From contig NZ_JAMTCP010000004.1 of assembly GCF_024171885.1 (NCBI RefSeq), positions 124,001 to 188,000 on the forward strand: 64,000 nt of DNA, written 5' to 3'. Shown piece by piece: positions 9,052 to 18,143 of the stretch (position 1 is the first letter of the stretch; each line of letters starts with the position of its first letter). Origin of the DNA: Streptoalloteichus tenebrarius. GTDB taxonomy: Bacteria; Actinomycetota; Actinomycetes; Mycobacteriales; Pseudonocardiaceae. The notes under the pieces were generated by a model. That model did not search any database. It was given only the letters and a program-made list of their open reading frames with translations, and was not told the DNA's origin. The position numbers were made by a program, and so were the translations under genes.

Positions 9052-9975
9052 GTGATCTATGAGCACCCACTGGCCTACCTCCTCGGGCTCGAAGGCATCG
9101 CCCTGATGCGCGCCTTCACTGGTGAGCACGACCGGGAGTTCGTCGAGTCCCGGATCGCGGAGATCCGCGACCTGCTGGACGACGAGTCGCTCGCGGGCGC
9201 GGCGATGGAGGTCGACCGCGTGAGCAGCGCCGAGGGCTACGGCGCGTGGGCGGCGACGTACGACGCGCCCGGCAACGCCGCGTTCGACATCGACGGCCCT
9301 CTCATCAGGGAGATCGTGGACGCGCTCCCGCCCGGTGTCGCCGTGGACGCCGCGTGCGGGACCGGGCGCGTCTCGGCGTTGCTCGCCGAACGCGGCCACC
9401 AGGTCATCGGGGTGGACGGCTCGCCGGAGATGCTCGCGCGGGCCGTCGAGCGGGTTCCGAGCGGGCGGTTCTCGGTCGGCGACCTCCACCGCCTCCCGGT
9501 CGGCGACAACGAGGCGGACCTGGTCGTCTGCGCGCTGGCGTTGACGCATGTCCCCGCGCTCGACCCGGTCATGGCGGAGTTCGCCAGGGTCCTGCGGCCC
9601 GGCGGTCACCTGGTGATTTCCGACGTCCATCCCGAGCGCGTGCTGCGCGGCTCCATCCCGGTGGTGCGGGGCGGGGACGGGCGGCCGGGGCGGCTGGAGT
9701 CCTATCGGCACCTGGTGGGGGACTACCTCCGGGCGGCGCTGCCGGTGGGTCTGCGGCTGCGGCGCTGCGAGGAGCCGCTGCCACCGGCGCCGCCGGCCGC
9801 GTCGTCGGTGGCAGCCGATGCCGCGCCTGCGGGGCCGAAGTCGACAGGGCCCAGGTCGCCGGGGCCGTGGGACCTGTGGCCGTGGAGCCTGCTCGGGCTG
9901 GTGCCCGAGGCGGCGCGGGCCGCCAACGCCGGAGTGCCGGCGATACTGCTCTGGCACTTCGAGCGGGAGTCCTGA
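9052..9975 (+). CDS. class I SAM-dependent methyltransferase
   Basis: Residues about 60-210 form a Rossmann methyltransferase core: motif I VAVDAACGTGR (near residue 98), the acidic end of strand 2 in VIGVDGSPEML, motif II around LPVGDNEADLVVCALALTHV and motif III LRPGGHLVISDVHP. The first 60 residues include a hydrophobic start, YEHPLAYLLGLEGIALMRAF. Residues about 240-285 are a Pro/Ala-rich insertion. GTG 9052 follows TAGCCT (9040-9045) by six bases, a leaderless arrangement that supports this start. Substrate unknown. The sigma-factor gene follows about 90 bases later and is probably separately expressed. Confidence 0.85.
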   Translation: MIYEHPLAYLLGLEGIALMRAFTGEHDREFVESRIAEIRDLLDDESLAGAAMEVDRVSSAEGYGAWAATYDAPGNAAFDIDGPLIREIVDALPPGVAVDAACGTGRVSALLAERGHQVIGVDGSPEMLARAVERVPSGRFSVGDLHRLPVGDNEADLVVCALALTHVPALDPVMAEFARVLRPGGHLVISDVHPERVLRGSIPVVRGGDGRPGRLESYRHLVGDYLRAALPVGLRLRRCEEPLPPAPPAASSVAADAAPAGPKSTGPRSPGPWDLWPWSLLGLVPEAARAANAGVPAILLWHFERES

Positions 9976-10068
9976 CCTCCGAGCCCCGGGCGGGTCGATG
10001 ACCTCCGCTGTGGCTCGTCTCACTCCCCGGTCCGGGAACGGAGGAGGTGGGATCGGCCAAGGAGGTCC

Positions 10069-10704
10069 GTGCACATCGACAGCGCCGTGGCGGCGCAACG
10101 AGGGAGCCCGGAGATGGACCGGCTGGACGGGCCCGACGACCTGGCCGCCCTGTACGACCGGCACGCGAGGCCGCTGCACGCCTACCTCGCGGGCCGGGTG
10201 GGCGCGCAGGTCGCCGACGACCTGGTCGCCGAGGCCTTCCTGGTGCTGTGGGAGCAGCGCGCGCGGTTCGACCCGGAGCGGGCGAGCCTGCGCGCGTGGC
10301 TGTACGGGGTGGCGACGAACCTGCTGCGCAACCACGCCAGGGCGGAGGTGCGCAGGCTGCGCGCCTGGACGCGGCACGGCGCCGCCGAGGCCTACGACGT
10401 GGTGAGCACCCGGGCCGCCGACCGCACCGACGCCGGCGCGCTGAGCGCCCGGTTGGCGGCGGCGATCGCGGGGTTGCGGGCCGAGGAGCGTGACGTGCTG
10501 CTCCTGGTCGCGTGGGCGGACCTGACCCCGGCGGAGATCGCCGAGGTGCGGGGTGTGTCGCCGGCCACCGTCCGGACCCGACTGCACCGGGCCAGGACCC
10601 GGTTGCGGTCGGTCACCCCGGACGTCGACCCGGACACCGACGCGCACGAGCTGAGGATGCTTCGACCCGGACAGCGGCGGCAGGAGGGGCACGGCCATGC
10701 CTGA
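10069..10704 (+). CDS. ECF-type RNA polymerase sigma factor
   Basis: The protein (211 residues from GTG 10069, or 196 from ATG 10114) has sigma region 2 in LYDRHARPLHAYLAGRVG to WLYGVATNLLRNHAR and region 4 in LLLVAWADLTPAEIAEVRGV then PATVRTRLHRARTRL. ECF factors direct RNA polymerase to stress or developmental promoters. AAGGAGG precedes GTG 10069 but very closely, and GGAG precedes ATG 10114, so the start is open. The next gene overlaps the stop by eight bases and encodes a single-span membrane protein, which suggests co-expression and possibly anti-sigma control, though that protein lacks a recognisable zinc anti-sigma motif. Confidence 0.9.
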   Translation: MHIDSAVAAQRGSPEMDRLDGPDDLAALYDRHARPLHAYLAGRVGAQVADDLVAEAFLVLWEQRARFDPERASLRAWLYGVATNLLRNHARAEVRRLRAWTRHGAAEAYDVVSTRAADRTDAGALSARLAAAIAGLRAEERDVLLLVAWADLTPAEIAEVRGVSPATVRTRLHRARTRLRSVTPDVDPDTDAHELRMLRPGQRRQEGHGHA

Positions 10705-11788
10705 GCGGACGACTTCGGAGGAGCGGGTGGACCAGCGGGTCCGGGCCTTGTTGGCCGACGTGCCCCCGATGACCGAGCAGAGTTTCGTGGAGGGGCGCCA
10801 GCGCGTGCTGGCCGGCGCGGCCGAGGGCGCTCGCCCGGTGGCGGCGCGCCCCCTGGCGGGCAGGCGGGGCGCGGCGCGGTGGCTCGCCCTGGCCGCGGGC
10901 GTCGTCGTCCTCGCGGCGGGAGCCGTGGTCGGGGTGTCGGCACTCGGGCCGGACCACCAGCCCACGGCGTCGGCGGCCACCGTGCTGAACCGCGCCGCGG
11001 CCCTCGCGATCACCGTCGAGGACCCGGTGGTCAACCCCGGCCAGTACCACTACACGAAGACGCACCAGTGGGCGCTCGGCGTGGAGGCCGCCAAGGACAG
11101 GAACGGCAGGGCCTTCCAGTACCTGAGCGAGACCGTGTCGGAGGTCTGGCGGCCCACCACGTGGACCGACCAGTGGCTGGCCCGCAGCACGACCACCGGC
11201 CGCCGGCAGTGGATCGAGGGCAGTGAGGAGGAGGCCCGCGCGGCCGGGGTCCCGCTCGACGACGCGAAGACCACCGAGAACCGGGCGCCGTGCGGGGACT
11301 TCATCCCCGAGCTGGGCACCACCGGTCCCTGCCAGTTGGTCCAGGGGAGCTGGAACTACCCGACGCCGGAGTTCATGGCGGGACTGCCCCGCGACCCCCG
11401 GCAGCTCCACGACCGCATCAAGTCCTATGTGGACGGTCAGAAGGACCTGCGCGGCGGGGTGATCACGGTCGTCTCGCGCATGCTGAGCGCGGGATGGACG
11501 CCGAAGGACCTGCGGGCGGCCCTGTACCGGGTGCTCGCCGACCTGCCGGACATCCAGATCATGGAGCACAAGGCCAACCTCGACGGCCGCACGGGTGTCG
11601 CGTTCAGTGCGGGCGACACCGGCTCCACCCGCTGGGAGATCATCATCGATCCGGACACCGGCCGGTTCATCGGGGAGCGGGAGGTGGCGACCTCGGACTG
11701 GGAGGACGTCAGGGCCGGCACCCTGTGGACGTCGTCCTCGGTCGTCACCGGTGTCGCCGACGGCATGGGACAGCCACCCAGGGGCTGA
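10697..11788 (+). CDS. CU044_5270-family membrane protein
   Basis: This 363-residue protein has a cytoplasmic N-terminus of about 55 residues, one transmembrane helix (WLALAAGVVVLAAGAVVGVSAL) and a large extracytoplasmic domain. Blocks such as YHYTKTHQW, RRQWIEGSEEE and YRVLADLPDIQIMEHKANLDGRTGVAF match the CU044_5270 family, which in actinomycetes is habitually encoded right after an ECF sigma gene. The ATG overlaps the sigma stop by eight bases, so translation is coupled. The context points to a role in controlling or sensing for that sigma factor. The family has no established biochemical function. A strong hairpin follows the gene. Confidence 0.8.
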   Translation: MPERTTSEERVDQRVRALLADVPPMTEQSFVEGRQRVLAGAAEGARPVAARPLAGRRGAARWLALAAGVVVLAAGAVVGVSALGPDHQPTASAATVLNRAAALAITVEDPVVNPGQYHYTKTHQWALGVEAAKDRNGRAFQYLSETVSEVWRPTTWTDQWLARSTTTGRRQWIEGSEEEARAAGVPLDDAKTTENRAPCGDFIPELGTTGPCQLVQGSWNYPTPEFMAGLPRDPRQLHDRIKSYVDGQKDLRGGVITVVSRMLSAGWTPKDLRAALYRVLADLPDIQIMEHKANLDGRTGVAFSAGDTGSTRWEIIIDPDTGRFIGEREVATSDWEDVRAGTLWTSSSVVTGVADGMGQPPRG

Positions 11789-11803
11789 GCGCCGCGCGAG
11801 CCA

Positions 11804-11837
11804 GGGGCCGTACGTCCTCGGGGGGACGTACGGCCCC
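11804..11837 (+). terminator. intrinsic-type hairpin after sigma operon
   Basis: A perfect 14-base stem, GGGGCCGTACGTCC paired with GGACGTACGGCCCC, closes a six-base loop 15 bases after the stop codon. No T-run follows, as is common in actinomycetes. Confidence 0.75.
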
Positions 11838-11941
11838 GTCTGGTGTCACGGCGACGACGCGCAGCGCGTGTTCGCGCTGGATTGTCAGTGTGTGCTGCCA
11901 CGATGCGACTGCTTCGTCGCCCTGCGGATCTGGAGGGTCCT

Positions 11942-12355
11942 GTGGTCGCGCATCTCAACCCCTACATCATTCTCCCCGGCACCGCCCGCCAAGCCGGAGA
12001 GTTCTACCGGAGCGTCTTCGGCGGGGAGCTGGTCCTGCGCACGTACGCGGACATCGGCGACCCGAACGTCCCGCACCCCGACCGGATCATGCACGGCGTG
12101 CTGGTGACCGACCAGGGGCACACGCTCATGGTGGCGGACGCGCCGCCGGGAGCGGACCACACGCGGGGGGACACCATCTCGTTGACCCTCAACGGTGACG
12201 ACGCGGAGCTGCTCCGTGGTTACTGGGAGAAGCTGTCGAGCACCGGCACCGTCGTCACTCCCCTGGAGAAGCAGATGTGGGGAGACGAGTTCGGCATGTG
12301 CGTTGACCAGTTCGGCGTCTCGTGGATGGTCAACATCAGCCGACCACAGACGTGA
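11942..12355 (+). CDS. VOC-family protein, PhnB/3-demethylubiquinone-like
   Basis: GTG 11942 with GGAGG about eight bases upstream gives a 137-residue protein. It contains HLNPYIILPGTARQAGEFYR, FGGELVLRTYADIGD, VTDQGHTLMVADAP and the ending FGMCVDQFGVSWMVNI, which define the PhnB-like branch of the vicinal oxygen chelate superfamily. Members fold as paired beta-alpha-beta-beta-beta modules. The usual metal-binding histidine and glutamate pattern is incomplete in this branch and most are of unknown function, so an enzymatic role is not assured. It is monocistronic between the sigma-operon hairpin and the convergent chitinase. Confidence 0.8.
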   Translation: MVAHLNPYIILPGTARQAGEFYRSVFGGELVLRTYADIGDPNVPHPDRIMHGVLVTDQGHTLMVADAPPGADHTRGDTISLTLNGDDAELLRGYWEKLSSTGTVVTPLEKQMWGDEFGMCVDQFGVSWMVNISRPQT

Positions 12356-12527
12356 TGGCCGCGGTCGCCGGTCGAAGGGAGATCGACTGTCCTACGTGGA
12401 GCATCCTGGTGATGGCGGCCAGCCGCCGGGCGAGAACCCCGGGCGCGACGTTCAGGGGCGAAGCCGGTCCACGGGCTGGTGGCGCCTCTGAGAACTCGGT
12501 CCACAGGGGACAGACGCGCGAGCGGTG

Positions 12528-12562
12528 GCGGCCGACCGGGACAGTCAGTCGCCACCGCTCGC
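12528..12562 (-). terminator. hairpin after chitinase gene
   Basis: GCGAGCGGTGGCG (12528-12540) pairs perfectly with CGCCACCGCTCGC (12550-12562), a 13-base stem six bases beyond the chitinase stop. It could also stop transcripts from the convergent VOC gene. Confidence 0.7.
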
Positions 12563-12568
12563 GTTCAC

Positions 12569-15124
12569 TCAGCGGAGCGCGGTGTCGAGCGCGGTCATGA
12601 GGGTGCCGGTGTCACCGGACATCTCCCAGATCATCGCGCCGAGCAGCCCCTGGCCGCGGAGCCAGGCGCTCTTGCGTTGGATCGACCAGGCGTCGTCGAA
12701 CGACCACCACTGCCCGCCGTTGCCGGTGAAGCAGTAGGTGGCCACCGCCTGTTCGTCGTGGTGGACGGTGCACCCGGGCACCGACGCGATCAGGTTGGAG
12801 TACCCCCGCGTCCCCGCCTCCTCCTGGAACTGGCCCGGCGCGGCGCCGGTCGCGGACTGCCACTCGCCGTTGCGGTCACCCGCCGCGACGCCCTGCCAGC
12901 CCCTGCCGTAGAACGCCAGCCCGACGGTGATCTTGCGGGGGTGCACCCCCGCGCGCAGGTACTCGTTGACGGCGTTCTCCACGCTGAAGTGGAACGAGTA
13001 CGGGTCGTCCTTGTCCACGTACAGGTTGCCCTGGTGGCCGGTGCGGTTGGGCTCCCAGGAGTTGTCGCTGCCCGAGCCGTGGAAGTCGTAGCCCTGGACG
13101 TTGAAGATGTCCATGGACTGGGCGACCCGACCCAGCTCCCACCCGGCCGCGATCTTCGCCGGGTCGGCCGGGGTGAACGCGGTGAGCTGGTAGCGCTTCC
13201 CGGTCGTCGCGGTCAGCGCGTCGAGCTGACGGCGGAACTCCTCGATGAGCAGGGTGTTGTTCCGCTTGTCGTCCTTGCCGATGTGGTTGCCAGGATGGCC
13301 CTCGGCTCCCGGCCACTCCCAGTCGAGGTCGATGCCGTCGAAGATGCCCGCCGCGACGCCCTGGCCGCCCGCGCCGTTGTAGGTGGGCAGGTTGCCCTTG
13401 ATGTAGATGTCGATGCAGGAGCTGACGAACTTCTTGCGCGAGGCGTCGGTCGCCGCCACGTCGGAGAAGTACTTGGAGAACGTCCAGCCGCCGAGGGAGA
13501 TCAGCACCTTCAGGTGCGGGTGCTTGGCCTTGAGCTTGCGGAGCTGGTTGAAGTTGCCGCGCAACGGCTCCCAGCCGGTGTCGCCGACGCCGTCGACCGA
13601 CTGTCCCGCGCTCATCGGCCGGCCGTAGTCGGCCTCGGCGTCACCGGCGCCGTCGCCCTGGTTGGGGTCCTGCGGGTTGGTCGACACGCCCTTGGTGACG
13701 CCCTGGAGGCAGGTGAGGTTGACCGGGTCGATGTTGCCGAAGGCGTAGTTGATGTGGGTCAGCTTGGCGGCCGCGCCGGTGGTGTCGAGGTTGCGGACGA
13801 AGTACTGGCGGCCGTAGATGCCCCACTGGACGAAGTAGCCGACCCGCGCGTACCCGTTGCCGACGATGTCGGACGTGCGGGCGCTGAGCGTGTTGCTCGG
13901 CTCGGAGACGTTGTCGTGGAGGTCGCGCGCGCGGACCGTGAAGGTGTAGTCGGTCGAGGGGGACAGCCCGTCGACCTTGGCCGTCGTGCCCGCGACCGTG
14001 GTGCGCAGGGTGGAGCCCAGGTAGATGTCGTATCCCGCGACGCCCTTGTTGTCCGTGGCCGGGTTCCACGCCAGCGTGACGCTCGTCGAGTCCACCGCGG
14101 TGCTGCGCAGGTTCGACGGTGCCGTGGGCGGTTGGGTGTCGTCCGCGGGGTTGTTGGTCGTGACGGTCAGCGGCGCGCTGGCCGGGGACAGGGTTCCCTT
14201 GGTGTCCTTGGCCTTCACGGTGAAGGTGTAGGCGGTGTTCGGGGTCAGGCCCGAGATCGTGGTGCTCGTGCCCGTGACGGACGCGGCGTGCGCGGTCCCG
14301 TTGTAGACCTCGTAGCCGGCGACCGGCAGTGAGCCGGGAGTGGAGGCGTCCCAGGCGAGGGAGACGGTCTTCGTCGTCTTCACCGGCGAGCGCAGGTTGG
14401 CGGGAGTGGACGGTGGGGCGTCGGGGCTGCCGTCGCAGTTGGCGTTGTTGACGCGGCAGGTCGTGGGTTGGACCGCCCTGCTGAGCGTGAACGACGGGCT
14501 GTACGGCTCGGTCGAGGAGCGGGCGCGGATGCTCTTGTTGTAGAACATCGGCGTCAGCGTGACGCTGGTGCCGTTCTGCGTCAGCGTCGCGTTCTGGGCG
14601 TTGCTCGCCGTCACGCCCGAGGGCAGGGTGAACACGAGCGACCAGTCGGAGATCGCGGCGTCGGTGTTGTTGTTGACCACGTACTTCCCGGTGGTGCCGC
14701 TGAGGGAGAAGGTCGCGGTGACCGGGGCCGGCGGGGGAGGGGGATCTCCGCTGCCGTCGCAGTTGGCGCCGTTGATCGTGCACGACGTCGGGTCGACGGC
14801 GGAGCTGAGCGTGAGGGTCGGGCTGTACGGCCCGGTGTCCTTGCCCGGCTGGATGGTGGAGACGTAGTGGGCGGGGGTGAGGGTGACCCGGTTGCCGTCC
14901 TGCGACGCGGTGGCGTGCTGGGCGTTGCTGACCGTGACGCCGGCGGGCAGGTCGAAGGCGATCGACCACCCGCTGACCGCCGAGGATCCGGAGTTGGCGA
15001 CCACGAACGTGGCCTGGTTGCCGGTTCTGCTGAAGGTCGCCGTGAGCCCCGTCCCGGCCTCGGCAGGGGCGGCCAGGGCGAACAGGGTGGCGAGTGCCGT
15101 CAGGAACACGAGGGTTCTGCGCAT
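12569..15124 (-). CDS. secreted GH18 chitinase with two CBM and two Fn3 modules
   Basis: This 851-residue exported enzyme begins with a Sec signal peptide (MRRTLVFLTALATLFALAAPAEA). Two tandem CBM2-like carbohydrate-binding modules follow (about 25-125 and 135-235), each ending in a cysteine pair separated by NGAN or NNAN, then two fibronectin type III modules (about 240-325 and 335-420), then a GH18 catalytic domain (about 430-850). The GH18 signature DGIDLDWEWPG supplies the DxxDxDxE acid, with SLGGW upstream and QGYDF and MIWEMSGD later, as in subfamily A enzymes with the inserted alpha/beta domain. It hydrolyses chitin outside the cell. A DasR-type operator lies 47 bases upstream, so induction by chitin breakdown products is expected. 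Confidence 0.95.
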   Translation of the reverse strand: MRRTLVFLTALATLFALAAPAEAGTGLTATFSRTGNQATFVVANSGSSAVSGWSIAFDLPAGVTVSNAQHATASQDGNRVTLTPAHYVSTIQPGKDTGPYSPTLTLSSAVDPTSCTINGANCDGSGDPPPPPAPVTATFSLSGTTGKYVVNNNTDAAISDWSLVFTLPSGVTASNAQNATLTQNGTSVTLTPMFYNKSIRARSSTEPYSPSFTLSRAVQPTTCRVNNANCDGSPDAPPSTPANLRSPVKTTKTVSLAWDASTPGSLPVAGYEVYNGTAHAASVTGTSTTISGLTPNTAYTFTVKAKDTKGTLSPASAPLTVTTNNPADDTQPPTAPSNLRSTAVDSTSVTLAWNPATDNKGVAGYDIYLGSTLRTTVAGTTAKVDGLSPSTDYTFTVRARDLHDNVSEPSNTLSARTSDIVGNGYARVGYFVQWGIYGRQYFVRNLDTTGAAAKLTHINYAFGNIDPVNLTCLQGVTKGVSTNPQDPNQGDGAGDAEADYGRPMSAGQSVDGVGDTGWEPLRGNFNQLRKLKAKHPHLKVLISLGGWTFSKYFSDVAATDASRKKFVSSCIDIYIKGNLPTYNGAGGQGVAAGIFDGIDLDWEWPGAEGHPGNHIGKDDKRNNTLLIEEFRRQLDALTATTGKRYQLTAFTPADPAKIAAGWELGRVAQSMDIFNVQGYDFHGSGSDNSWEPNRTGHQGNLYVDKDDPYSFHFSVENAVNEYLRAGVHPRKITVGLAFYGRGWQGVAAGDRNGEWQSATGAAPGQFQEEAGTRGYSNLIASVPGCTVHHDEQAVATYCFTGNGGQWWSFDDAWSIQRKSAWLRGQGLLGAMIWEMSGDTGTLMTALDTALR

Positions 15125-15170
15125 GCGGACTCCCGTGGTGGAGAATCACGGCGGCGCGCGAGTGACGATA

Positions 15171-15186
15171 TGTGGTCTGGACCACT
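15171..15186. promoter_or_regulatory. DasR-responsive element (dre-like)
   Basis: TGTGGTCTGGACCACT matches the known dre consensus AGTGGTCTAGACCACT at 14 of 16 positions and is an inverted repeat of TGGTC/GACCA around a two-base centre. It lies upstream of the secreted chitinase start at 15124. DasR is the GntR-type repressor of chitin and N-acetylglucosamine genes in streptomycetes; its gene is not in this window. Confidence 0.75.
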
Positions 15187-15326
15187 CCGTCAATCACCAG
15201 AATCCGGCCGCGAGGCCGTGACGCTCCGGCCCGCCGCGTGAGGGCGACGGGCCGGATTCGCCACCGGGCTCCTTGTCCTCCGGGTGTTCGCTCCTTCGCT
15301 GCCTCCCCTTCTGACCCCGCCGGCCG

Positions 15327-16229
15327 TCAGAAGCCCCTGACGTCGGAGCCGCGCCTGGAACGACTCCCGTGCTGTCCGGTGCTCGTCAGGAACTCGATCT
15401 CCGCAGCGGTCTGCGCGGGGACGAAGTGCCCGATGCCGCGCAGCAGTCGCACCGTCGCGTGGGGGACGACGGTCTCCAGTCGCCGCTTGGTCTCCAGGGA
15501 GTCGAACATGACGTCCTCGTCCCCGACGACGACGTGCACGGGCATGGTCAGTCGCCGCAGGGTGTCGTCGTCGAACACCGGGAGCGCCGCGGGGCGGTAC
15601 CGGTAGTTCCGCGACACGCGCAGCACCTCGTCGAGGACCAGTTCCGCCTGAGCCGGCGGTAGGGCCGACAGCGCGGGCCCCAGGGTTCCCGCCACCGACC
15701 TGCGCTGGCCCCAGCGGCCGAGCGGGCTCAGCAGGATCGCCTTGAGCAGGAACCCCTTCTTCTGCCTGCCGAGTCCCCCGGGACAGGACAGCGCCAGGCG
15801 TTCCACCCTGGCGGGTCGTCGGGTGGCGTAGTCCAGCGCCAGCCATCCGCCCAGGGACATCCCCATGATCCGCACTCGCTCCACCCCGAGGAGGTCCAGG
15901 ACCGCGTCCAGCCACCGCGCGTACCGGTCGGAGTCCAACGGCGGCCGGGACGGCGCGCTCAGGCCGGGCTCGCCGATGACGTCGACGCAGTACACGCGGA
16001 AATGCCGCACCAGGTCCGGAATCCGGTCCATCCACTGTGTCGAGTTGCTCCCGGAGCCGTGGAGCAGCACCAGTGGGGGAGCGTCGGCGGGGCCGGACGC
16101 GAGGACGAAGGTCTCGCCCTCGGGGGTGGGGACCTGGAGCCGCTCGTGGTCGGTCGGCCAGCGCTCCAGGGCGTTCAGGTAGCGCGTGCGGAGCAGACGG
16201 GCCCCGGCTTCGGATCGGTAGATGCTCAC
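15327..16229 (-). CDS. alpha/beta hydrolase
   Basis: The 300-residue product has the hydrolase core: oxyanion strand VLLHGSGSNSTQW, nucleophile elbow IMGMSLGGWLAL with the serine in GMSLGG, acid in VVGDEDVMFD and histidine in IGHFVPAQ. It most resembles carboxyl-ester hydrolases of the MhpC/YcgS type. GTG at 16229 is selected over the longer frame because AGGAG lies eight bases upstream. No signal peptide. It is oriented like the chitinase but separated by about 200 bases containing the dre site, so it is probably independent. Substrate unknown. Confidence 0.85.
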   Translation of the reverse strand: MSIYRSEAGARLLRTRYLNALERWPTDHERLQVPTPEGETFVLASGPADAPPLVLLHGSGSNSTQWMDRIPDLVRHFRVYCVDVIGEPGLSAPSRPPLDSDRYARWLDAVLDLLGVERVRIMGMSLGGWLALDYATRRPARVERLALSCPGGLGRQKKGFLLKAILLSPLGRWGQRRSVAGTLGPALSALPPAQAELVLDEVLRVSRNYRYRPAALPVFDDDTLRRLTMPVHVVVGDEDVMFDSLETKRRLETVVPHATVRLLRGIGHFVPAQTAAEIEFLTSTGQHGSRSRRGSDVRGF

Positions 16230-16613
16230 GCTGCGGCTCCTGGGTGACGGCGCGGGAGGGCGCTGGTCAGGTCGAGGGTGTACTGCGAACGTGCGATCCA
16301 GCCGCACAAACAATACCGTAACATGCCGTGAAGTGCCCTTCAGTGGGATTTATGGGGAACTTTGCGGAATGGTGGGGGCGACTGTGGGGATGCTGGGGTC
16401 GCGGACGTGAGTTCCGACTCGCGGCGGGTCCGCGTGGACTCCCTGTCTCGCTCGCGCGAGTTGAGCCCCCTATTGCTTCAGTGTCGACTAAAATTATCTC
16501 TCCAATCCGGAAAAGTCCCGAACAACAGAGCGACCAACGAGAAGCCAGGAGATGAAAAGGTCGAGCAGCCGTGACGGCGCACCTTGTGAGCGGGCGAGCC
16601 CAGGCCCGGCCGT
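16230..16613. other. intergenic region with dispersed element, no gene seen
   Basis: This 384-base gap between the divergent hydrolase and proline iminopeptidase genes is less GC-rich than its surroundings, notably at 16300-16370 and 16470-16560. It contains copy 2 of the 32-base dispersed element. I see no convincing reading frame; both promoters should lie here. Confidence 0.5.
16467..16498. repeat. 32-base dispersed element, copy 2
   Basis: CCCCTATTGCTTCAGTG and a following AAAATTATC stretch match copy 1 (5328-5359) at 24 of 32 positions, including 12 in a row (ATTGCTTCAGTG), and copy 3 (22824-22855) at about 23 of 32. It lies 116 bases before the iminopeptidase start. Confidence 0.5.
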
Positions 16614-17624
16614 GTGGGGGAAAGCCCTGATCGGTTCCGTCATCTGACGAAAGGGGTCGGACCTTTGGCTGGTCAGGGAACGGTTGTCGAGCCGTACGCG
16701 CAGGGCATGCTCGACGTGGGCGACGGCAACCTCGTGTACTGGGAGACGTGCGGGAACCCGGAGGGCAAGCCCGTGCTCGTGGTCCACGGGGGACCGGGGT
16801 CTGGCTGCTCGCCGGGGATGCGGCAGATGGCCGATCCCGACCTGTTCCGGGTGGTGTTGTTCGACCAGCGCGGGTGCGGTCGCAGCACCCCGCACGCGAG
16901 CGATCCCGCCACGGACATGGACCACAACACCACGGCGCACCTGGTGGCCGACATGGAGGCGTTGCGCGAGCACCTCGGGATCGAGCGGTGGCTCCTGCTC
17001 GGCGGCTCCTGGGGCTCCACGCTGATCCTGGCCTACGCGGAGCGGTACCCACACCGGGTCTCGGAGATCATCATCTCCGCGGTGACCACGACCCGGCAGT
17101 CGGAGATCGACTGGCTGTACCGGGACGTGGCGTGCTTCTTTCCCGAGGCGTGGGAGCGGTTCCGGGCGGCGGTGCCGGAGGCGGACCGTGACGGCGACCT
17201 GCTCGCCGCCTACGCGCGCCTGATGGACGATCCCGACGTGGGGGTGCGGGAGAGGGCGGCGCGGGCGTGGTGCGAGTGGGAGGACACGGTCGTGTCGTTG
17301 GAGCCCGGCGGCAGGCCGGGCTTCTACGGTGATCGTCCGTTGGCCGAGCTGGTGGCGTTCGTGCGGATCTGCGCGCATTACAGCGCGAACCGGGCGTGGC
17401 TGGAGGACAACGTCCTGGTGCGGGAGGCCGGGCGGCTGGCGGGCATCCCGGGCGTGTTGATCCATGGCCGGCTCGACCTGAGTTGTCCGGTGGGCACCGC
17501 ATGGGAGTTGGCGCGGTCCTGGCCCGACGCGGAGCTGGTCGTTCTGGAGGACGCCGGGCACCAGTGGACCGCGTCGAAGCGTGCGGCTCTGCGTGCGGCT
17601 CTCGCCAGGTTCGCCCCGCGCTGA
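16614..17624 (+). CDS. pip: proline iminopeptidase
   Basis: This S33-family enzyme releases N-terminal proline from peptides in the cytoplasm. The order of motifs fits Pip closely: YWETCGNPEGKPVLVVHGGP, the HGGPGSG oxyanion loop, LFDQRGCGRSTPH, the nucleophile elbow LLLGGSWGSTLIL with Ser in GGSWGS, the cap region after AVTTTR, the acid in IHGRLDLSCP and the histidine in EDAGHQW. The length (336 residues from GTG 16614) is about 20 residues longer at the N-terminus than typical members, so a start nearer VEPYAQGML is possible. It is monocistronic, with a candidate terminator 77 bases downstream. Confidence 0.9.
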   Translation: MGESPDRFRHLTKGVGPLAGQGTVVEPYAQGMLDVGDGNLVYWETCGNPEGKPVLVVHGGPGSGCSPGMRQMADPDLFRVVLFDQRGCGRSTPHASDPATDMDHNTTAHLVADMEALREHLGIERWLLLGGSWGSTLILAYAERYPHRVSEIIISAVTTTRQSEIDWLYRDVACFFPEAWERFRAAVPEADRDGDLLAAYARLMDDPDVGVRERAARAWCEWEDTVVSLEPGGRPGFYGDRPLAELVAFVRICAHYSANRAWLEDNVLVREAGRLAGIPGVLIHGRLDLSCPVGTAWELARSWPDAELVVLEDAGHQWTASKRAALRAALARFAPR

Positions 17625-18143
17625 AGCCGCCCTCGGGCCCGGGGCTGGCCGTGGGTGATCCATCGGGCGACCCGGCGCGGGGTTGAGTGGGGCAGTGCCG
17701 GGGTGTGCCCGTGGTCGGGCGCACCCCGGCGGGGGAGGGGTCAGACCGCTGGCGGGCGGTGGTCGGAACGGTTCTGCTGGGGCTGTTGGCGTGGTTCGTA
17801 GCGCCCCGGGGTCTGGGTGGTGGGTGGCCTCGGCCTTCGAGGTGTCCTGGCTTCAGCCGGTGATCGCGGCGGGGTGTGTGGGTTCGGGTTGGCGGCGCAG
17901 AGGAGGTGGTCTCGGGGCGCTCAGTGACCGCTCGGGCTGGTGCCGTACGGGTTCGTCATCACCAGACCGATCCTGTTCGAGGGGCTGAGGTACCGCCGGG
18001 AGACGAGGGGGTGCTGGTGCCGGCGCGGTCGCGGGCCGTCGGACCTGGTCTGGGGTGTGGCTCGGGTGGCCGCTGGCGGCGGGTGGAGATCGGCGACCGC
18101 CGGACCTGTGAGGTGATGCGGGAGCACCTGGCGTCGAGGGGGT
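17625..18143. other. 519-base gap, no gene recognised
   Basis: Only a hairpin near 17701 stands out. Short frames on both strands have actinobacterial codon composition but no recognisable motif, start signal or family resemblance, and I do not call a gene here. Confidence 0.4.
17701..17726 (+). terminator. candidate terminator after pip
   Basis: GGGTGTGCCCG pairs with CGGGCGCACCC (one G-U pair) over a four-base loop, 77 bases after the iminopeptidase stop. Confidence 0.5.

Noticed and set aside
9013-11034. 673-codon frame opposite the methyltransferase and sigma factor
   Set aside because: Antisense shadow of genes with clear methyltransferase and sigma motifs.
12479-14332. 617-codon frame opposite the chitinase
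   Set aside because: Shadow of the modular chitinase; low-complexity Val/Asp/Gly-rich translation.
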